64,000 nucleotides of DNA from Clostridia bacterium (GTDB lineage: Bacteria; Bacillota; Clostridia; Oscillospirales; Acutalibacteraceae), in assembly GCA_017550625.1 (NCBI GenBank), contig JAFZOL010000005.1, forward strand, positions 1 through 64,000, in the 5' to 3' direction. Position numbers and translations under genes: made by a program. Below the pieces are notes generated by a model. It saw only the letters and a program-made list of their open reading frames with translations, searched no databases and had not been told where the DNA came from. Shown one piece after another: positions 40,685-49,876 of the stretch. Position 1 is the stretch's first letter, and every line of letters starts with the position of its first letter.

Positions 40685-42010
40685 ATGTCGAAACCCATCG
40701 TTGCCATCGTAGGGCGGCCGAACGTCGGCAAGTCCACGCTGTTCAACAAGCTGGCGGGCAAGCGCCTCGCGATCGTGGACGATCGCCCCGGCGTCACGCG
40801 CGACCGGCTTTACGCCGACTGCGAGTGGCTCAACCGTCATTTTCTGATCGTCGATACCGGCGGCATCGAGCCGTATTCCGACGATCTTATTCTGTCGCAG
40901 ATGCGAAAGCAGGCCGAGCTCGCGATCCGCAGCGCCGACTGCATCATCCTCGTCGTGGATATCCGCAGCGGCGTCACGGCGTCCGACAGCGAGGTCGCCT
41001 CGATGCTCATGAAAAGCTCGAAGCCCGTGGTGCTCTGCGTCAACAAGTGTGACACCGTGGGCGACGTGCCGATGGAATTCTACGAGTTCTATAACCTCGG
41101 CCTCGGCGACCCCGTCGCGGTCTCCGCCGTGCACGGCCACGGCACCGGCGACCTGCTCGACGAGGTATTAAAACACCTGCCCGAAGAGACCGACGAAGCC
41201 GAAGAGGAGGACGAGGGCATCCGCGTCGCGATCATCGGCAAGCCGAACGTCGGCAAATCGTCGCTCGTCAACGCCCTGTGCGGCGAAGAGCGCATGCTGG
41301 TGTCCGATATCGCCGGCACCACGCGCGACGCGTCCGACACGCTGGTCGAGAACGAACACGGCCGCTTCGTGTTCATCGACACCGCGGGTCTCAGGCGCAA
41401 ATCGAAGGTCGACGACCGCATCGAGCAGTTCAGCGTCATGCGCGCCGTGATGGCCGTGGAGCGCGCGAACGTCTGCGTCATCATGATCGACGCCACCGAG
41501 GGCTTCACGGAGCAGGATTCCAAGGTCGCCGGCATCGCGCACGAGGCGGGCAAGGCCTGCATCATCGCCGTCAACAAGTGGGATGCCCTCGAAAAAGACG
41601 GCAAGACCATGGATTCCTACCGCAAAAAGCTGATGGACGACTTTTCGTTCATGTCCTACGCGCCGATCATCTTCATCTCCGCCAAGACCGGCCAGCGGCT
41701 CGACCGGCTCTACGAGCTCATCAAGTTCGCCGACGACCAGAACGCCACGCGCATCCCCACGGGGCGGCTCAACCAGGTTCTGGCGGACGCCACCGCCCGC
41801 GTGCAGCCGCCCACGGACAAGGGCAAGCGCCTCAAGATCTTCTATATCACGCAGGCCTCCACCCGGCCGCCCACGTTCGTGGTGTTCGTCAACAAGGCGG
41901 ACCTCTTCCATTACAGCTACCAGCGCTACATCGACAACCGCATCCGCGAGGTGTTCGGCCTCGAGGGCACCCCCACGCGCTACATCGTGCGCGAACGCGA
42001 GCAAAAATAA
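40685..42010 (+). CDS. der: Ribosome-assembly GTPase Der (EngA)
   Basis: A 441-residue protein with two GTPase domains in tandem and a C-terminal KH-like domain, required for 50S maturation. Domain 1: GRPNVGKSTLFNKL, DTGGIEP, NKCD. Domain 2: GKPNVGKSSLVNAL, DTAGLRRKS, NKWD. The KH part ends with RPPTFVVFVNKADLFHYSYQ and PTRYIVRER. GGGAGG lies 6 nt upstream of the ATG. It follows the DUF512 gene by 24 bp and ends at a strong terminator. Confidence 0.97.
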   Translation: MSKPIVAIVGRPNVGKSTLFNKLAGKRLAIVDDRPGVTRDRLYADCEWLNRHFLIVDTGGIEPYSDDLILSQMRKQAELAIRSADCIILVVDIRSGVTASDSEVASMLMKSSKPVVLCVNKCDTVGDVPMEFYEFYNLGLGDPVAVSAVHGHGTGDLLDEVLKHLPEETDEAEEEDEGIRVAIIGKPNVGKSSLVNALCGEERMLVSDIAGTTRDASDTLVENEHGRFVFIDTAGLRRKSKVDDRIEQFSVMRAVMAVERANVCVIMIDATEGFTEQDSKVAGIAHEAGKACIIAVNKWDALEKDGKTMDSYRKKLMDDFSFMSYAPIIFISAKTGQRLDRLYELIKFADDQNATRIPTGRLNQVLADATARVQPPTDKGKRLKIFYITQASTRPPTFVVFVNKADLFHYSYQRYIDNRIREVFGLEGTPTRYIVREREQK

Positions 42011-42023
42011 AAAATTCCGAAAA

Positions 42024-42056
42024 AAACCGGCCTCCGGGCCGGTTTTATCTTTTTTA
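42024..42056 (+). terminator. Terminator of der
   Basis: AAACCGGCC and GGCCGGTTT form a 9-bp stem with a 4-nt loop, followed by TATCTTTTTT. The A-rich left side would also allow leftward action. Confidence 0.92.
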
Positions 42057-42123
42057 AAGGCGCGCCCGTTATACTTAGATAACAAATAAGACAAAATTTC
42101 TAAAAATATTATAATAAAATATA

Positions 42124-42152
42124 TTGTCAAAGACCCAACTCTGTGATACAAT
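42124..42152 (+). promoter_or_regulatory. Promoter of the aminotransferase operon
   Basis: TTGTCA, 17 nt, TACAAT, in a strongly AT-rich stretch. It excludes the in-frame start codon at 42143. Confidence 0.78.
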
Positions 42153-42196
42153 ATGATATTAAGAGTATCTTTACCTTATCGCTTTTAACGGAGATG

Positions 42197-43498
42197 ATGA
42201 ACTTGCAGGATCTGACCCGACTCTCCCGGCCCGAACTCGCCGCTTATGCCGACGGCCTCAGGGCCGAATACCTCAAATATAAAGCGCAGCCGCTGGGCAT
42301 CAACATGGCGCGCGGCAGGCCCGCGCCCGACCAGCTCGACCTGAGCGACGATCTGTTCAACGTCGGCAGCGAGCAGGTCGGCTTCTATTCCGAAGACGGG
42401 TCCGACTGCCGCAACTACGGCAATCTCTGCGGCATCGTCGAGGCAAGGCGCCTGTTCAGCGAGGTGTTCGGTGTGCCGATCGAAAACGTGATCGCCTGCG
42501 GCGCCTCGAGCCTGAACCTCATGTTCGATTTCTTTGCCCAGTGCTGCTATCTCGGCGTCGGCGGCAACCCGCCGTGGAAAAAGCAGGGCAATGTGAAATA
42601 CATCGCCGTCGTGCCGGGCTACGACCGCCACTTCGCCATCGCCCAGTTTTTCGGCGTGGAGCTCGTCAGCGTACCGATGACGCCCACGGGCCCCGATATG
42701 GACCGCGTGCGCGAGCTCGTGAAGGACCCGCTCGTCAAGGGCATGTTCTGCGTGCCGAAATACTCGAACCCCGACGGCACGGTCTATTCCGACGAAACGG
42801 TCGACGCCATCGCCGCCCTCAGACCCGCCGCGCCGGACTTCCGCGTGATCTGGGACGAGGCCTATCAGATGCACGACCTCTACGAAAAATCGCCCGAACA
42901 GCTCAATATCTTCGACGCCGCTCTCAAATACGGCAACGAGCGCAACTTCGTGGCGTTCGCCTCCACCTCGAAGATCACCTTCGCGGGCGCGGGCGTCGCG
43001 GCTATGGCGGCGAGCGAAATTACCCTCCAGGAGATCCTCGCCCGCCTGACCGTACAAATCATCAGCTACAACAAAGTAAACCAGCTTAAACATTCTTATC
43101 TTTATAAGACCAAGGCCGACCTCGAGGCGCAGACCCGCCGCCACGCCGAGATCCTCCGCCCGAAGTTCGACACGGTGATCAAAGGCCTCCACGAGGGGCT
43201 CGACGGCGCGGGCGTCGCCGATTTCACCGAACCGCGGGGCGGCTACTTCATCAGCCTCAACGTCAACGTCGGCTCCGCCAGGCGCGCAGGGGAGCTGTGC
43301 AAGGCCGCCGGCCTCACGCTCACGCCCGTCGGCGCCACCTATCCCTACGGCGTCGACCCGAACGACGCCAACATCCGCATCGCGCCCTCGTGCCCGAGCG
43401 TCGCGGAGCTCGAAGAAGCCACCAAGCTTCTCACGCTGGCCGTGAGGCTCGCGGCGTGCGAAGAGCTGCTCGGCGAAACAAAGGAGGCGGCGCCATGA
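42197..43498 (+). CDS. Aspartate aminotransferase, MocR-type subgroup
   Basis: PLP-dependent transaminase of 433 residues of the class I/II subgroup that Pfam calls Aminotran_MocR. GINMARGRPAPDQLDLS opens it, FCVPKYSNPDGTVYS and VIWDEAYQMHDLY carry the PLP-binding Asn, Asp and Tyr, and ASTSKITFAGAGVA contains the Schiff-base lysine. Subgroup members tested elsewhere are aspartate transaminases. Start uncertain: ATG at 42194 or 42197 lie very close to the GGAG (42190), whereas TTG at 42203 is 9 nt from it. The stop overlaps ispF (ATGA). Confidence 0.88.
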   Translation: MNLQDLTRLSRPELAAYADGLRAEYLKYKAQPLGINMARGRPAPDQLDLSDDLFNVGSEQVGFYSEDGSDCRNYGNLCGIVEARRLFSEVFGVPIENVIACGASSLNLMFDFFAQCCYLGVGGNPPWKKQGNVKYIAVVPGYDRHFAIAQFFGVELVSVPMTPTGPDMDRVRELVKDPLVKGMFCVPKYSNPDGTVYSDETVDAIAALRPAAPDFRVIWDEAYQMHDLYEKSPEQLNIFDAALKYGNERNFVAFASTSKITFAGAGVAAMAASEITLQEILARLTVQIISYNKVNQLKHSYLYKTKADLEAQTRRHAEILRPKFDTVIKGLHEGLDGAGVADFTEPRGGYFISLNVNVGSARRAGELCKAAGLTLTPVGATYPYGVDPNDANIRIAPSCPSVAELEEATKLLTLAVRLAACEELLGETKEAAP

Positions 43499-43974
43499 TC
43501 CGCATCGGCCACGGCTACGACGTGCACCGCTTCACGCCCGGCAGGCCGCTGATGCTCGGCGGCGTGCGCGTGCCTTACGAATACGGGCTCGACGGGCATT
43601 CCGACGCCGACGTATTGCTGCACGCGATCTGCGACGCCCTGCTCGGCAGCCTCGCCCTCGGCGACATCGGCAAGCATTTCCCGGACAGCGATCCGGCTTA
43701 TCACAACATCGAAAGCATCAAGCTTCTGGCCGCGTGCGCGGCGCTCGTCAAAGAGCGGGGATATTCCGTCGTGAACGTCGACGCGACGGTGATCGCCCAG
43801 AAACCGAAGCTCGCTCCTTTTATCGACGATATGCGGCAAACGATCGCCGCCGCACTTGGCACCGACGCCTCGTTCGTCAGCGTCAAGGCCACAACCGAAG
43901 AGGGGCTCGGCTTCACCGGGGCGCTCGAAGGCGTCGCGGCGCACGCCGTGGCGCTCGTTCAAAACAACGAATGA
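43495..43974 (+). CDS. ispF: 2-C-methyl-D-erythritol 2,4-cyclodiphosphate synthase
   Basis: MEP-pathway enzyme of isoprenoid synthesis, 159 residues, forming a trimer with zinc sites. The zinc ligands D9 and H11 are in IGHGYDVHRF, and the third is in LDGHSDADVLLHAICDALLG. HFPDSDPAYHNIES and KATTEEGLGFTGALEGVAAH complete the active site. AAGGAGG lies 9 nt upstream of the ATG within the aminotransferase end, with a 4-nt overlap. No ispD is adjacent. An association with aspartate aminotransferase has no evident metabolic reason. Confidence 0.97.
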   Translation: MIRIGHGYDVHRFTPGRPLMLGGVRVPYEYGLDGHSDADVLLHAICDALLGSLALGDIGKHFPDSDPAYHNIESIKLLAACAALVKERGYSVVNVDATVIAQKPKLAPFIDDMRQTIAAALGTDASFVSVKATTEEGLGFTGALEGVAAHAVALVQNNE

Positions 43975-43993
43975 TCCTGTGGGAGGGAAACAT

Positions 43994-44938
43994 ATGGCAT
44001 TTGAAATGATAGCACAGGCTTTCCAAACCTTTTTTCTGCGGCTCAAAGACGTGTTCCTGAACTTCAAGCCGTTCCCGGATATCCTCGATATCCTGCTCGT
44101 GACGATCATCATCTACGCGGTGATCGTGCAGCTGCGCAAAACGCAGTCGATCCAGGTCATCAAGGGGATCGTCGCCGTCGCCCTCGTTTACGGGATCGTT
44201 TCGCTGCTCGACATGCCGGCCAGCACCTATCTCTTCAGCCGGCTGTTCAACGACATCATCCTGATCTTCATCATCCTGTTCTCGGGTGAGATCCGGCAGG
44301 CGCTCGAGCGTATGGGCCGGGGCAAATTCCATAAGAACCTGCCCTTCTTCAACCGCTCGCAGGAAGACGCCTCGGTCGACGCGATCAACTCCGTGTGCCG
44401 CGCCTGCGGCGCCATGAGCAGAAGCAAGGTCGGTTCGCTCATCCTGTTCCAGCGCGACACGCTGCTCGGCGATCTCACGAAACAGGCCGTGATGATCGAC
44501 AGCGAGACTACCTTCGAGATGCTCTGCTCCATCTTCTATCCCAAGGCGCCCCTGCATGACGGCGCCGTGATCATCAAGGACGGGCGCATCGTTGCCGCCC
44601 GCTGCGTGGTCCCGATGAAAAACGACCGCGTGATGGGCGAGGGCTTCGGCACCCGCCACCGCGCGGCGCTCGAGGCGAGCCTCAATTCCGACTGCGTGGC
44701 CGTGGTCACGAGCGAAGAGACCGGCATCATCTCGGTCGCGGTCGAGGGCACGCTCAAGCGCGGCATCACCGACAGCGAGCTGCGCGAGGTGCTCAGCGGC
44801 TACCTGCTGAACGGCGCGGGCGGCAAGCGGCTCCTGAAGGGGCTCAAAGACAAAAAGAAGGGCTACGGGGCCGATAAACCCGCCGCCGGGCCCGTATCCG
44901 AAGAACCTCAGGGAGAGGAGGATGGCACCGATGCGTAA
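43994..44938 (+). CDS. cdaA: Diadenylate cyclase CdaA
   Basis: Membrane-bound enzyme that makes c-di-AMP from two ATP; 314 residues. Three N-terminal helices (about residues 25-90) precede the DAC domain, whose catalytic motifs DGA (APLHDGAVII) and RHR (GFGTRHRAALEAS) are intact. GGGAGGG lies 7 nt upstream of the ATG. Its end overlaps cdaR by 8 nt. c-di-AMP controls potassium and osmolyte uptake and wall homeostasis. The usual third partner glmM is not next to the pair here. Confidence 0.97.
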   Translation: MAFEMIAQAFQTFFLRLKDVFLNFKPFPDILDILLVTIIIYAVIVQLRKTQSIQVIKGIVAVALVYGIVSLLDMPASTYLFSRLFNDIILIFIILFSGEIRQALERMGRGKFHKNLPFFNRSQEDASVDAINSVCRACGAMSRSKVGSLILFQRDTLLGDLTKQAVMIDSETTFEMLCSIFYPKAPLHDGAVIIKDGRIVAARCVVPMKNDRVMGEGFGTRHRAALEASLNSDCVAVVTSEETGIISVAVEGTLKRGITDSELREVLSGYLLNGAGGKRLLKGLKDKKKGYGADKPAAGPVSEEPQGEEDGTDA

Positions 44939-46229
44939 ACGCGACAACGAAACCAAAGAAAACAGACGCAGGTTCCTCGACCGGAACTATATCGTGTTCA
45001 TCCTGTCCCTCGTCATCGCCGTCATTCTGTGGATCGGCGTGTCCATGTTCCAGACCACCGAGGTCGACATGACCTTCCAGAACATCCCCGTGCGCGTCCC
45101 GTTCGAGGGCAGCATGCCCGCGAACAACGGCCTTGAGCTCTTCGGCGAGACCGAATACACCGTCGACGTCACGGTATCCGGCAAGAGCTATATCCTCAAC
45201 GACAGCAACTTCTCCTCCAAGCTCGAGGCTGCCGTGTCGCTGTCCAACGTGCGCGACGCCGGCACCTACACCCTGCCCGTCATCGTGACCTGCTCCGATA
45301 CGAACGTCGAGATCACCAACGTCACGCGCGCCACGGTTTCGCTCTATTTCGACGAAACGATCGAGCGCGACTACGAGGTCGTTGAAGAGATCGTCGAAAA
45401 AGAGGGCTACGAGCTGCCCGAGGGCTACACGCGCGAGAACCCGCGCCTGAGCACCGACACCGTCACGCTCGTCGGCCCGTCGCTCGAGATGGGCAGGATC
45501 TTCTCGGTGCGCGCCAGAGTGGAGCTCGACAAAGAGCTCACCGGCACCGAGAGCTTCCAGAGCGAGATCATGTTCTACGGCAGCAACTCCGTCCTGCTCA
45601 CCCGCTCGCAGGTGCAGAACGTCACGGTCAAAAACGAGGACGGCGTCACCGTCACGCTCCCGGTCAGCATCACCACCACGCTCAAGCCCACGGTCGATTT
45701 CACGGGCCTGCCGGCGTATTACCGCCAGCATCCCGTCGAATACACGACCGATCCGGACATGCTTACCGTCATCATCCCGGCCAACGACAGCGACACCTTC
45801 AACGCCAAAGAGATCAAGATCGGCACGATCGATTTCAGCGAGATCGACAACGTCTCGCGCGACTACACCTTCTCGCTCGAGGGGCAGAACTACACCTTCC
45901 GTGAAGAGACCAAGTCCGTGCGCGTGCACATCGACATGAGCTCTATGGCCAAGCGCTGGCTCACCGTCGCCGTCGACCTTACCGACGTTACCATGCCCGA
46001 GGGCGCCGAGCTTGTCACGCAGTCGATCAGCAGCGTGCAGGTCATCGGCCCCGAGGCGAGCGTGATGGCGCAGGGCATCGGCAACGACGAGGCCTACGCC
46101 GTCCCGCAGCTCGACGACGTCGAGCTCCACGCGGGCGTCAACACCGTGCCGGTCAAGATCTATCTCAGAACGCTCACCGACGCCTGGGTCCGCGGCACCT
46201 ATTCCGTCGAGATCCGGGTCACCGAATAA
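44931..46229 (+). CDS. cdaR: YbbR-domain regulator of CdaA
   Basis: A 432-residue protein with one N-terminal helix (residues 19-40, YIVFILSLVIAVILWIGVSM) and extracytoplasmic YbbR repeats (conserved V-F-N-IPV-V start, VDVTVSGKSYIL, TVTLVGPSLEM, VQVIGPEASV), about four repeats. CdaR binds and tunes CdaA. ATG at 44931 is preferred to the ATG at 44922 because AGGAGG lies 9 nt before it and abuts the other. The 8-nt overlap with cdaA indicates coupled translation. Confidence 0.92.
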   Translation: MRKRDNETKENRRRFLDRNYIVFILSLVIAVILWIGVSMFQTTEVDMTFQNIPVRVPFEGSMPANNGLELFGETEYTVDVTVSGKSYILNDSNFSSKLEAAVSLSNVRDAGTYTLPVIVTCSDTNVEITNVTRATVSLYFDETIERDYEVVEEIVEKEGYELPEGYTRENPRLSTDTVTLVGPSLEMGRIFSVRARVELDKELTGTESFQSEIMFYGSNSVLLTRSQVQNVTVKNEDGVTVTLPVSITTTLKPTVDFTGLPAYYRQHPVEYTTDPDMLTVIIPANDSDTFNAKEIKIGTIDFSEIDNVSRDYTFSLEGQNYTFREETKSVRVHIDMSSMAKRWLTVAVDLTDVTMPEGAELVTQSISSVQVIGPEASVMAQGIGNDEAYAVPQLDDVELHAGVNTVPVKIYLRTLTDAWVRGTYSVEIRVTE

Positions 46230-46262
46230 CCTGTCAGAAAAACCCGAAAGGAGGTGCGGAGG

Positions 46263-47699
46263 ATGAAACGCAGATCTGTTCTCGCGGCCGCGGTCGCCGT
46301 TTTGCTGCTGCTCACGGCGGCGCTGTCCTCCTGCACCGTTTTCGAGGATTTTTCGCCCGAATCGCTGCTCAAATCCCCGAAGCTCACGGGCGCCGACGCC
46401 CAGATCCAGGCGGTCTTCGAAGAGGCCGTCGGCACGAACGTCGTGCTCGTGAACCCCGTCAGCGGCGACTACCGCACCTCATATCTCAGGTACGACGTCG
46501 ATAAGGACGGCGCCGAAGAGATCCTCGTGTTCTACGCGAAAGAGGAGTCCCGCGCCGAGCTGCACATCCATTTTCTCAAGCAGAGCAACGGCGCGTGGTA
46601 CTCGGTGGGCGACGTTTCGGGCAGCGGGAGTGAGATTTACCGCATCGAGTTCTGCGACCTCGACCAGAACGCCGGCGACGAGATCGTCGTCACGTGGACG
46701 GTCTCGGATTCCCGCCGCAACAAGACTCTGTCGGTCTACCGCCTCGCCGGGGGCAACCAGATCCCGCGCATCCCGCAGCTCGTGGCGCTGCAGGTCTTCG
46801 ACTATCTTCTGCTCGACGTCGACCGCGACGGCCAGACCGAGCTCATCTATTTCTTCGACGACAGCACCGATCCCACCAAGCCCTTCACGGCGAGCCTCAT
46901 CAAATACGTGTCCGACGAAACGCCGGGCTTCCGCCCGCTGTGCCAGGTGCAGCTGTCCGAAGACGTCGAGGCGCCCGAGCGCGTCACGTTCGACAAACGG
47001 TCCGACCACTGCTGCGTCTACGTCGACTGCCGCCGCGCCGACGGCCGCTATATGACCGAGATCCTCGACTACGTCTACGCGCCGAAGGTCTCCGAGGCGG
47101 ACCTGAGCCCCGATGATACCGTCGCCCCGCCCGAGGGCAGCTCCGAGCCCGAAACGCGGGAGGCACAGCCCGAGCAGCCTGCTGAACCCGCACCCGAATC
47201 GCGCGTGCTCCTGCGCCCCATTGCCGAAGACGGCGCGTATCTCTGCGAACAGACGCTGCGCGCGTCCGCGACCTGGTGCGAAATCGACGAGTCCGTCAAG
47301 GGCGAAAACGAGCCGCAGGTGCTCATCCCCGCGATGCGCGAATACGCGGGCTCCGTGCTGACCGACGTCGAGGGGCGCGAAGACACGCCGATGTATTATA
47401 TCTCCTACGAACGCTTCGACGGCGCGGCGCTTTCGCCGTCCGGCAGGGCGGTGTTCTGCGATCCCGGCATGCGCTGGTCCTTCCGGCTCGACATGTTCCT
47501 CGGCATTTACGCCGCGGTCTACGACCAGGCGGAGGATACGCTCAGCTTCTTCTCGCCCGACAGCCGCAAAAAGCCCGTGCTCACCGTCAATTTCCCGCAA
47601 TATAAAAACGGCGACGTTACCCAGAGCATCGTCATCTCCGACTCCGCGCCGGAGTGGATCACCGGGGAAGCCGTCCGCAAAATGATCAAGATATTCTAA
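46263..47699 (+). CDS. Lipoprotein with FG-GAP/VCBS-like calcium-binding repeats
   Basis: A 478-residue putative lipoprotein: a lysine/arginine-rich start, a hydrophobic core and the lipobox LSSC (cysteine about residue 24). Repeated acidic loops YDVDKDGAEEILVF, CDLDQNAGDEIVV and LDVDRDGQTELIYF are spaced by about 50-70 residues, as in beta-propeller FG-GAP repeats that bind Ca2+. A Pro/Glu-rich linker (SSEPETREAQPEQPAEP) separates a second domain. AAAGGAGG lies 8 nt upstream of the ATG. It sits between cdaR and a two-component system, so it may be an envelope sensor or a target. Function unknown. Confidence 0.75.
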   Translation: MKRRSVLAAAVAVLLLLTAALSSCTVFEDFSPESLLKSPKLTGADAQIQAVFEEAVGTNVVLVNPVSGDYRTSYLRYDVDKDGAEEILVFYAKEESRAELHIHFLKQSNGAWYSVGDVSGSGSEIYRIEFCDLDQNAGDEIVVTWTVSDSRRNKTLSVYRLAGGNQIPRIPQLVALQVFDYLLLDVDRDGQTELIYFFDDSTDPTKPFTASLIKYVSDETPGFRPLCQVQLSEDVEAPERVTFDKRSDHCCVYVDCRRADGRYMTEILDYVYAPKVSEADLSPDDTVAPPEGSSEPETREAQPEQPAEPAPESRVLLRPIAEDGAYLCEQTLRASATWCEIDESVKGENEPQVLIPAMREYAGSVLTDVEGREDTPMYYISYERFDGAALSPSGRAVFCDPGMRWSFRLDMFLGIYAAVYDQAEDTLSFFSPDSRKKPVLTVNFPQYKNGDVTQSIVISDSAPEWITGEAVRKMIKIF

Positions 47700-47711
47700 G
47701 GGGGAGTCGAT

Positions 47712-48419
47712 ATGAAAAGGATCCTTGTCGCGGAGGACGAAAAATCCATCCGCGAGTTCATCGTCATCAACCTCAAGCGCAACGGCTTCGAGGTCTACGA
47801 GGCCGAAAACGGCCAGCAGGCGCTCGACATCTACAACGAGTTCGGCGGCAACATCGATATCGCCCTGCTCGACATCATGATGCCCGTGATGGACGGCCTC
47901 GAGGTCTGCAAGCAGCTCAGAAAAAAGAGCAGCACGATCGGCATCATCATCCTCACCGCGAAAACGCAGGAGATGGATAAGGTCACGGGCCTGCTCGTGG
48001 GTGCCGACGACTACGTCACCAAGCCCTTCTCGCCGTCCGAACTGATGGCGCGCGTCGATGCTATATACCGCCGCGTCACGCTCAACAAAGAGTTCGCGCA
48101 GCAGAGCCGCGAAAAGAACAACACCATCGAGCTCGGCGAGTTTTCGCTGAACCTGCGCAGCAGAACGCTCACCAAGAACGGCAAGCCGATCGAGCTCACG
48201 CAAGTGGAGTTCCAGATCGTCGAGTTCCTGTTCAACAACCCCGGCGTGGCGCTTGAGCGCAGCGAGATCCTCAACAGCGTCTGGGGCAATATGTATTACG
48301 GCGACGAAAAGGTCGTCGACGTCAACATCCGCAGGCTTCGCATGAAGCTCGAGGATAACCCGTCCTCGCCGAAGCACCTCACCACGATCTGGGGCGTCGG
48401 CTACAAGTGGCTCATCTGA
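47712..48419 (+). CDS. OmpR/PhoB-family response regulator
   Basis: DNA-binding response regulator of 235 residues. The receiver domain has E8/D9, the phosphoacceptor D54 (IALLDIMMPVMDG), LTAKTQ and the lysine in DDYVTKPFSP. The winged helix has LTQVEFQIVEFLFNNPGVAL and VVDVNIRRLRMKLED. GGGGGAG lies upstream of the ATG. It is followed 16 bp later by its likely kinase. Targets cannot be inferred. Confidence 0.95.
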   Translation: MKRILVAEDEKSIREFIVINLKRNGFEVYEAENGQQALDIYNEFGGNIDIALLDIMMPVMDGLEVCKQLRKKSSTIGIIILTAKTQEMDKVTGLLVGADDYVTKPFSPSELMARVDAIYRRVTLNKEFAQQSREKNNTIELGEFSLNLRSRTLTKNGKPIELTQVEFQIVEFLFNNPGVALERSEILNSVWGNMYYGDEKVVDVNIRRLRMKLEDNPSSPKHLTTIWGVGYKWLI

Positions 48420-48435
48420 GGAGAGAACGACGCGC

Positions 48436-49872
48436 ATGTTCAAAAGCGGTATTACGAAACGGTGGATACTGACCACGCTGCTGCTGATCACGGTGATCCT
48501 GATCGCTACGGCGGCCGTCGTCACGTTCTCCGTGCGCGAATACTACTATAACATCGTGCGCAGCAAGCTGCAGTCGATGGGCCAGAGCGGGTCGGTGTCG
48601 AACTATTTCACGGGCTACATCGGCGCGTCGGATTCGGCGTTCGCCGAGCGCGCCCGCGAATACGTGTATAACTCGCCCGACAGCAACACCGCGTGGCTGT
48701 GGGTCTACGACAAAGACGGCGACGTTGTCGTCACCTCCACCGGCTTCCCGGCGGCCGAGATCGACTGCGACGACTATGCCATCGCCCTCGAATCCCCCTC
48801 GGGCAGAGGGCTCGGCGAAGGGTCGCTCTCCTCCGGCGAAAAGGTCATGGCGCTCACCGTTTTGCTCCCCAAAACCGAAGAAAAGAGCAACGGCGCCGTG
48901 CGCTACATTACTTCGCTCGAGGAGGTCAACCGCAAGGTCAAGGATATCACCGTCATCGCGGGGCTGTTCGTCCTGTTCTCCGAAACGCTCGTGATCCTGT
49001 CGGGCCTCTTCTTCGTCCGCTCGATCGTGGGCCCCGTCAAAAACATCAATTCCGCCGCCCGGCGCATCGCGAAGGGCGACTATTCCGAAAAGGTCGAGGT
49101 CGCCGAGCGCTTCGACGAGATCACCGAGCTTTCGCGTTCGATCAACTATATGACCGACGAGCTCGCGAAGACCGACCGCCTCAAAAACGACTTCATTTCC
49201 ACCGTTTCGCACGAACTGCGTACCCCGCTCACCGCCATCAAGGGCTGGACCGAAACGCTCATCTCGATGGATGAAGAGCAGGATGAGACCCTGCGGCAGG
49301 GCCTGCAGGTGATCCTCGCCGAATCCGAGCGTCTTTACTCCCTCGTCGAGGACCTGCTCGATTTCTCGCGCATGGAGAGCGGCGGTATGGGCCTTCGCGT
49401 ACAAAAGATCGATATCCTCGCCGAGCTCGACGAGGCGGTCTACGTGCTGCGCGACCGCGCGCGGCGCGAGGGCATCGAGATCTTTTACAGCACCCCCGAC
49501 TATCCCGCGCCCGCCGACGGCGATCCCGACCGTGTGAAGCAGGTCTTTGTGAACGTCATCGACAACGCGATCAAATATACGCCCGCGGGCGGCCAGATCT
49601 CGATCGTGGCGGCCCTTGAACAGGGGAGCGTGCGCATCACGGTCTCCGACACGGGCTGCGGCATCCCCGAGAGCGACCTGCCGCACGTCAAAGAAAAGTT
49701 TTACAAAGCGAATATGTCCGTCAAGGGCTCGGGCATCGGTCTCGCCGTGTGCGAAGAGATCGTCACCCGCCACAACGGCAAACTGATCATCAAGAGCAAA
49801 GAGAACGAGGGCACCACGGTCGATATCGTGTTCCCGCTGGCGCCCGCGTCTCAGACAGAAGGGAAATCATAA
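48436..49872 (+). CDS. Membrane sensor histidine kinase
   Basis: A 478-residue kinase with two membrane helices (about 11-34 and 173-196) around an extracytoplasmic sensor of about 140 residues, a HAMP domain (SIVGPVKNINSAARRIAKGD), a HisKA domain with the phosphorylated H259 (TVSHELRTPLTAIKGW), and a HATPase domain (N box DNAIKYTP, G1 SDTGCGIP, G2 GSGIGLAV). It pairs with the preceding regulator. Domain order resembles PhoR/WalK-type kinases, but no PAS domain is evident. Confidence 0.95.
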   Translation: MFKSGITKRWILTTLLLITVILIATAAVVTFSVREYYYNIVRSKLQSMGQSGSVSNYFTGYIGASDSAFAERAREYVYNSPDSNTAWLWVYDKDGDVVVTSTGFPAAEIDCDDYAIALESPSGRGLGEGSLSSGEKVMALTVLLPKTEEKSNGAVRYITSLEEVNRKVKDITVIAGLFVLFSETLVILSGLFFVRSIVGPVKNINSAARRIAKGDYSEKVEVAERFDEITELSRSINYMTDELAKTDRLKNDFISTVSHELRTPLTAIKGWTETLISMDEEQDETLRQGLQVILAESERLYSLVEDLLDFSRMESGGMGLRVQKIDILAELDEAVYVLRDRARREGIEIFYSTPDYPAPADGDPDRVKQVFVNVIDNAIKYTPAGGQISIVAALEQGSVRITVSDTGCGIPESDLPHVKEKFYKANMSVKGSGIGLAVCEEIVTRHNGKLIIKSKENEGTTVDIVFPLAPASQTEGKS

Positions 49873-49876
49873 AGCT

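Noticed and set aside
42143-42196. ATG at 42143 as the aminotransferase start
   Set aside because: It overlaps the -10 region of a good promoter, so it would not be transcribed from that promoter.
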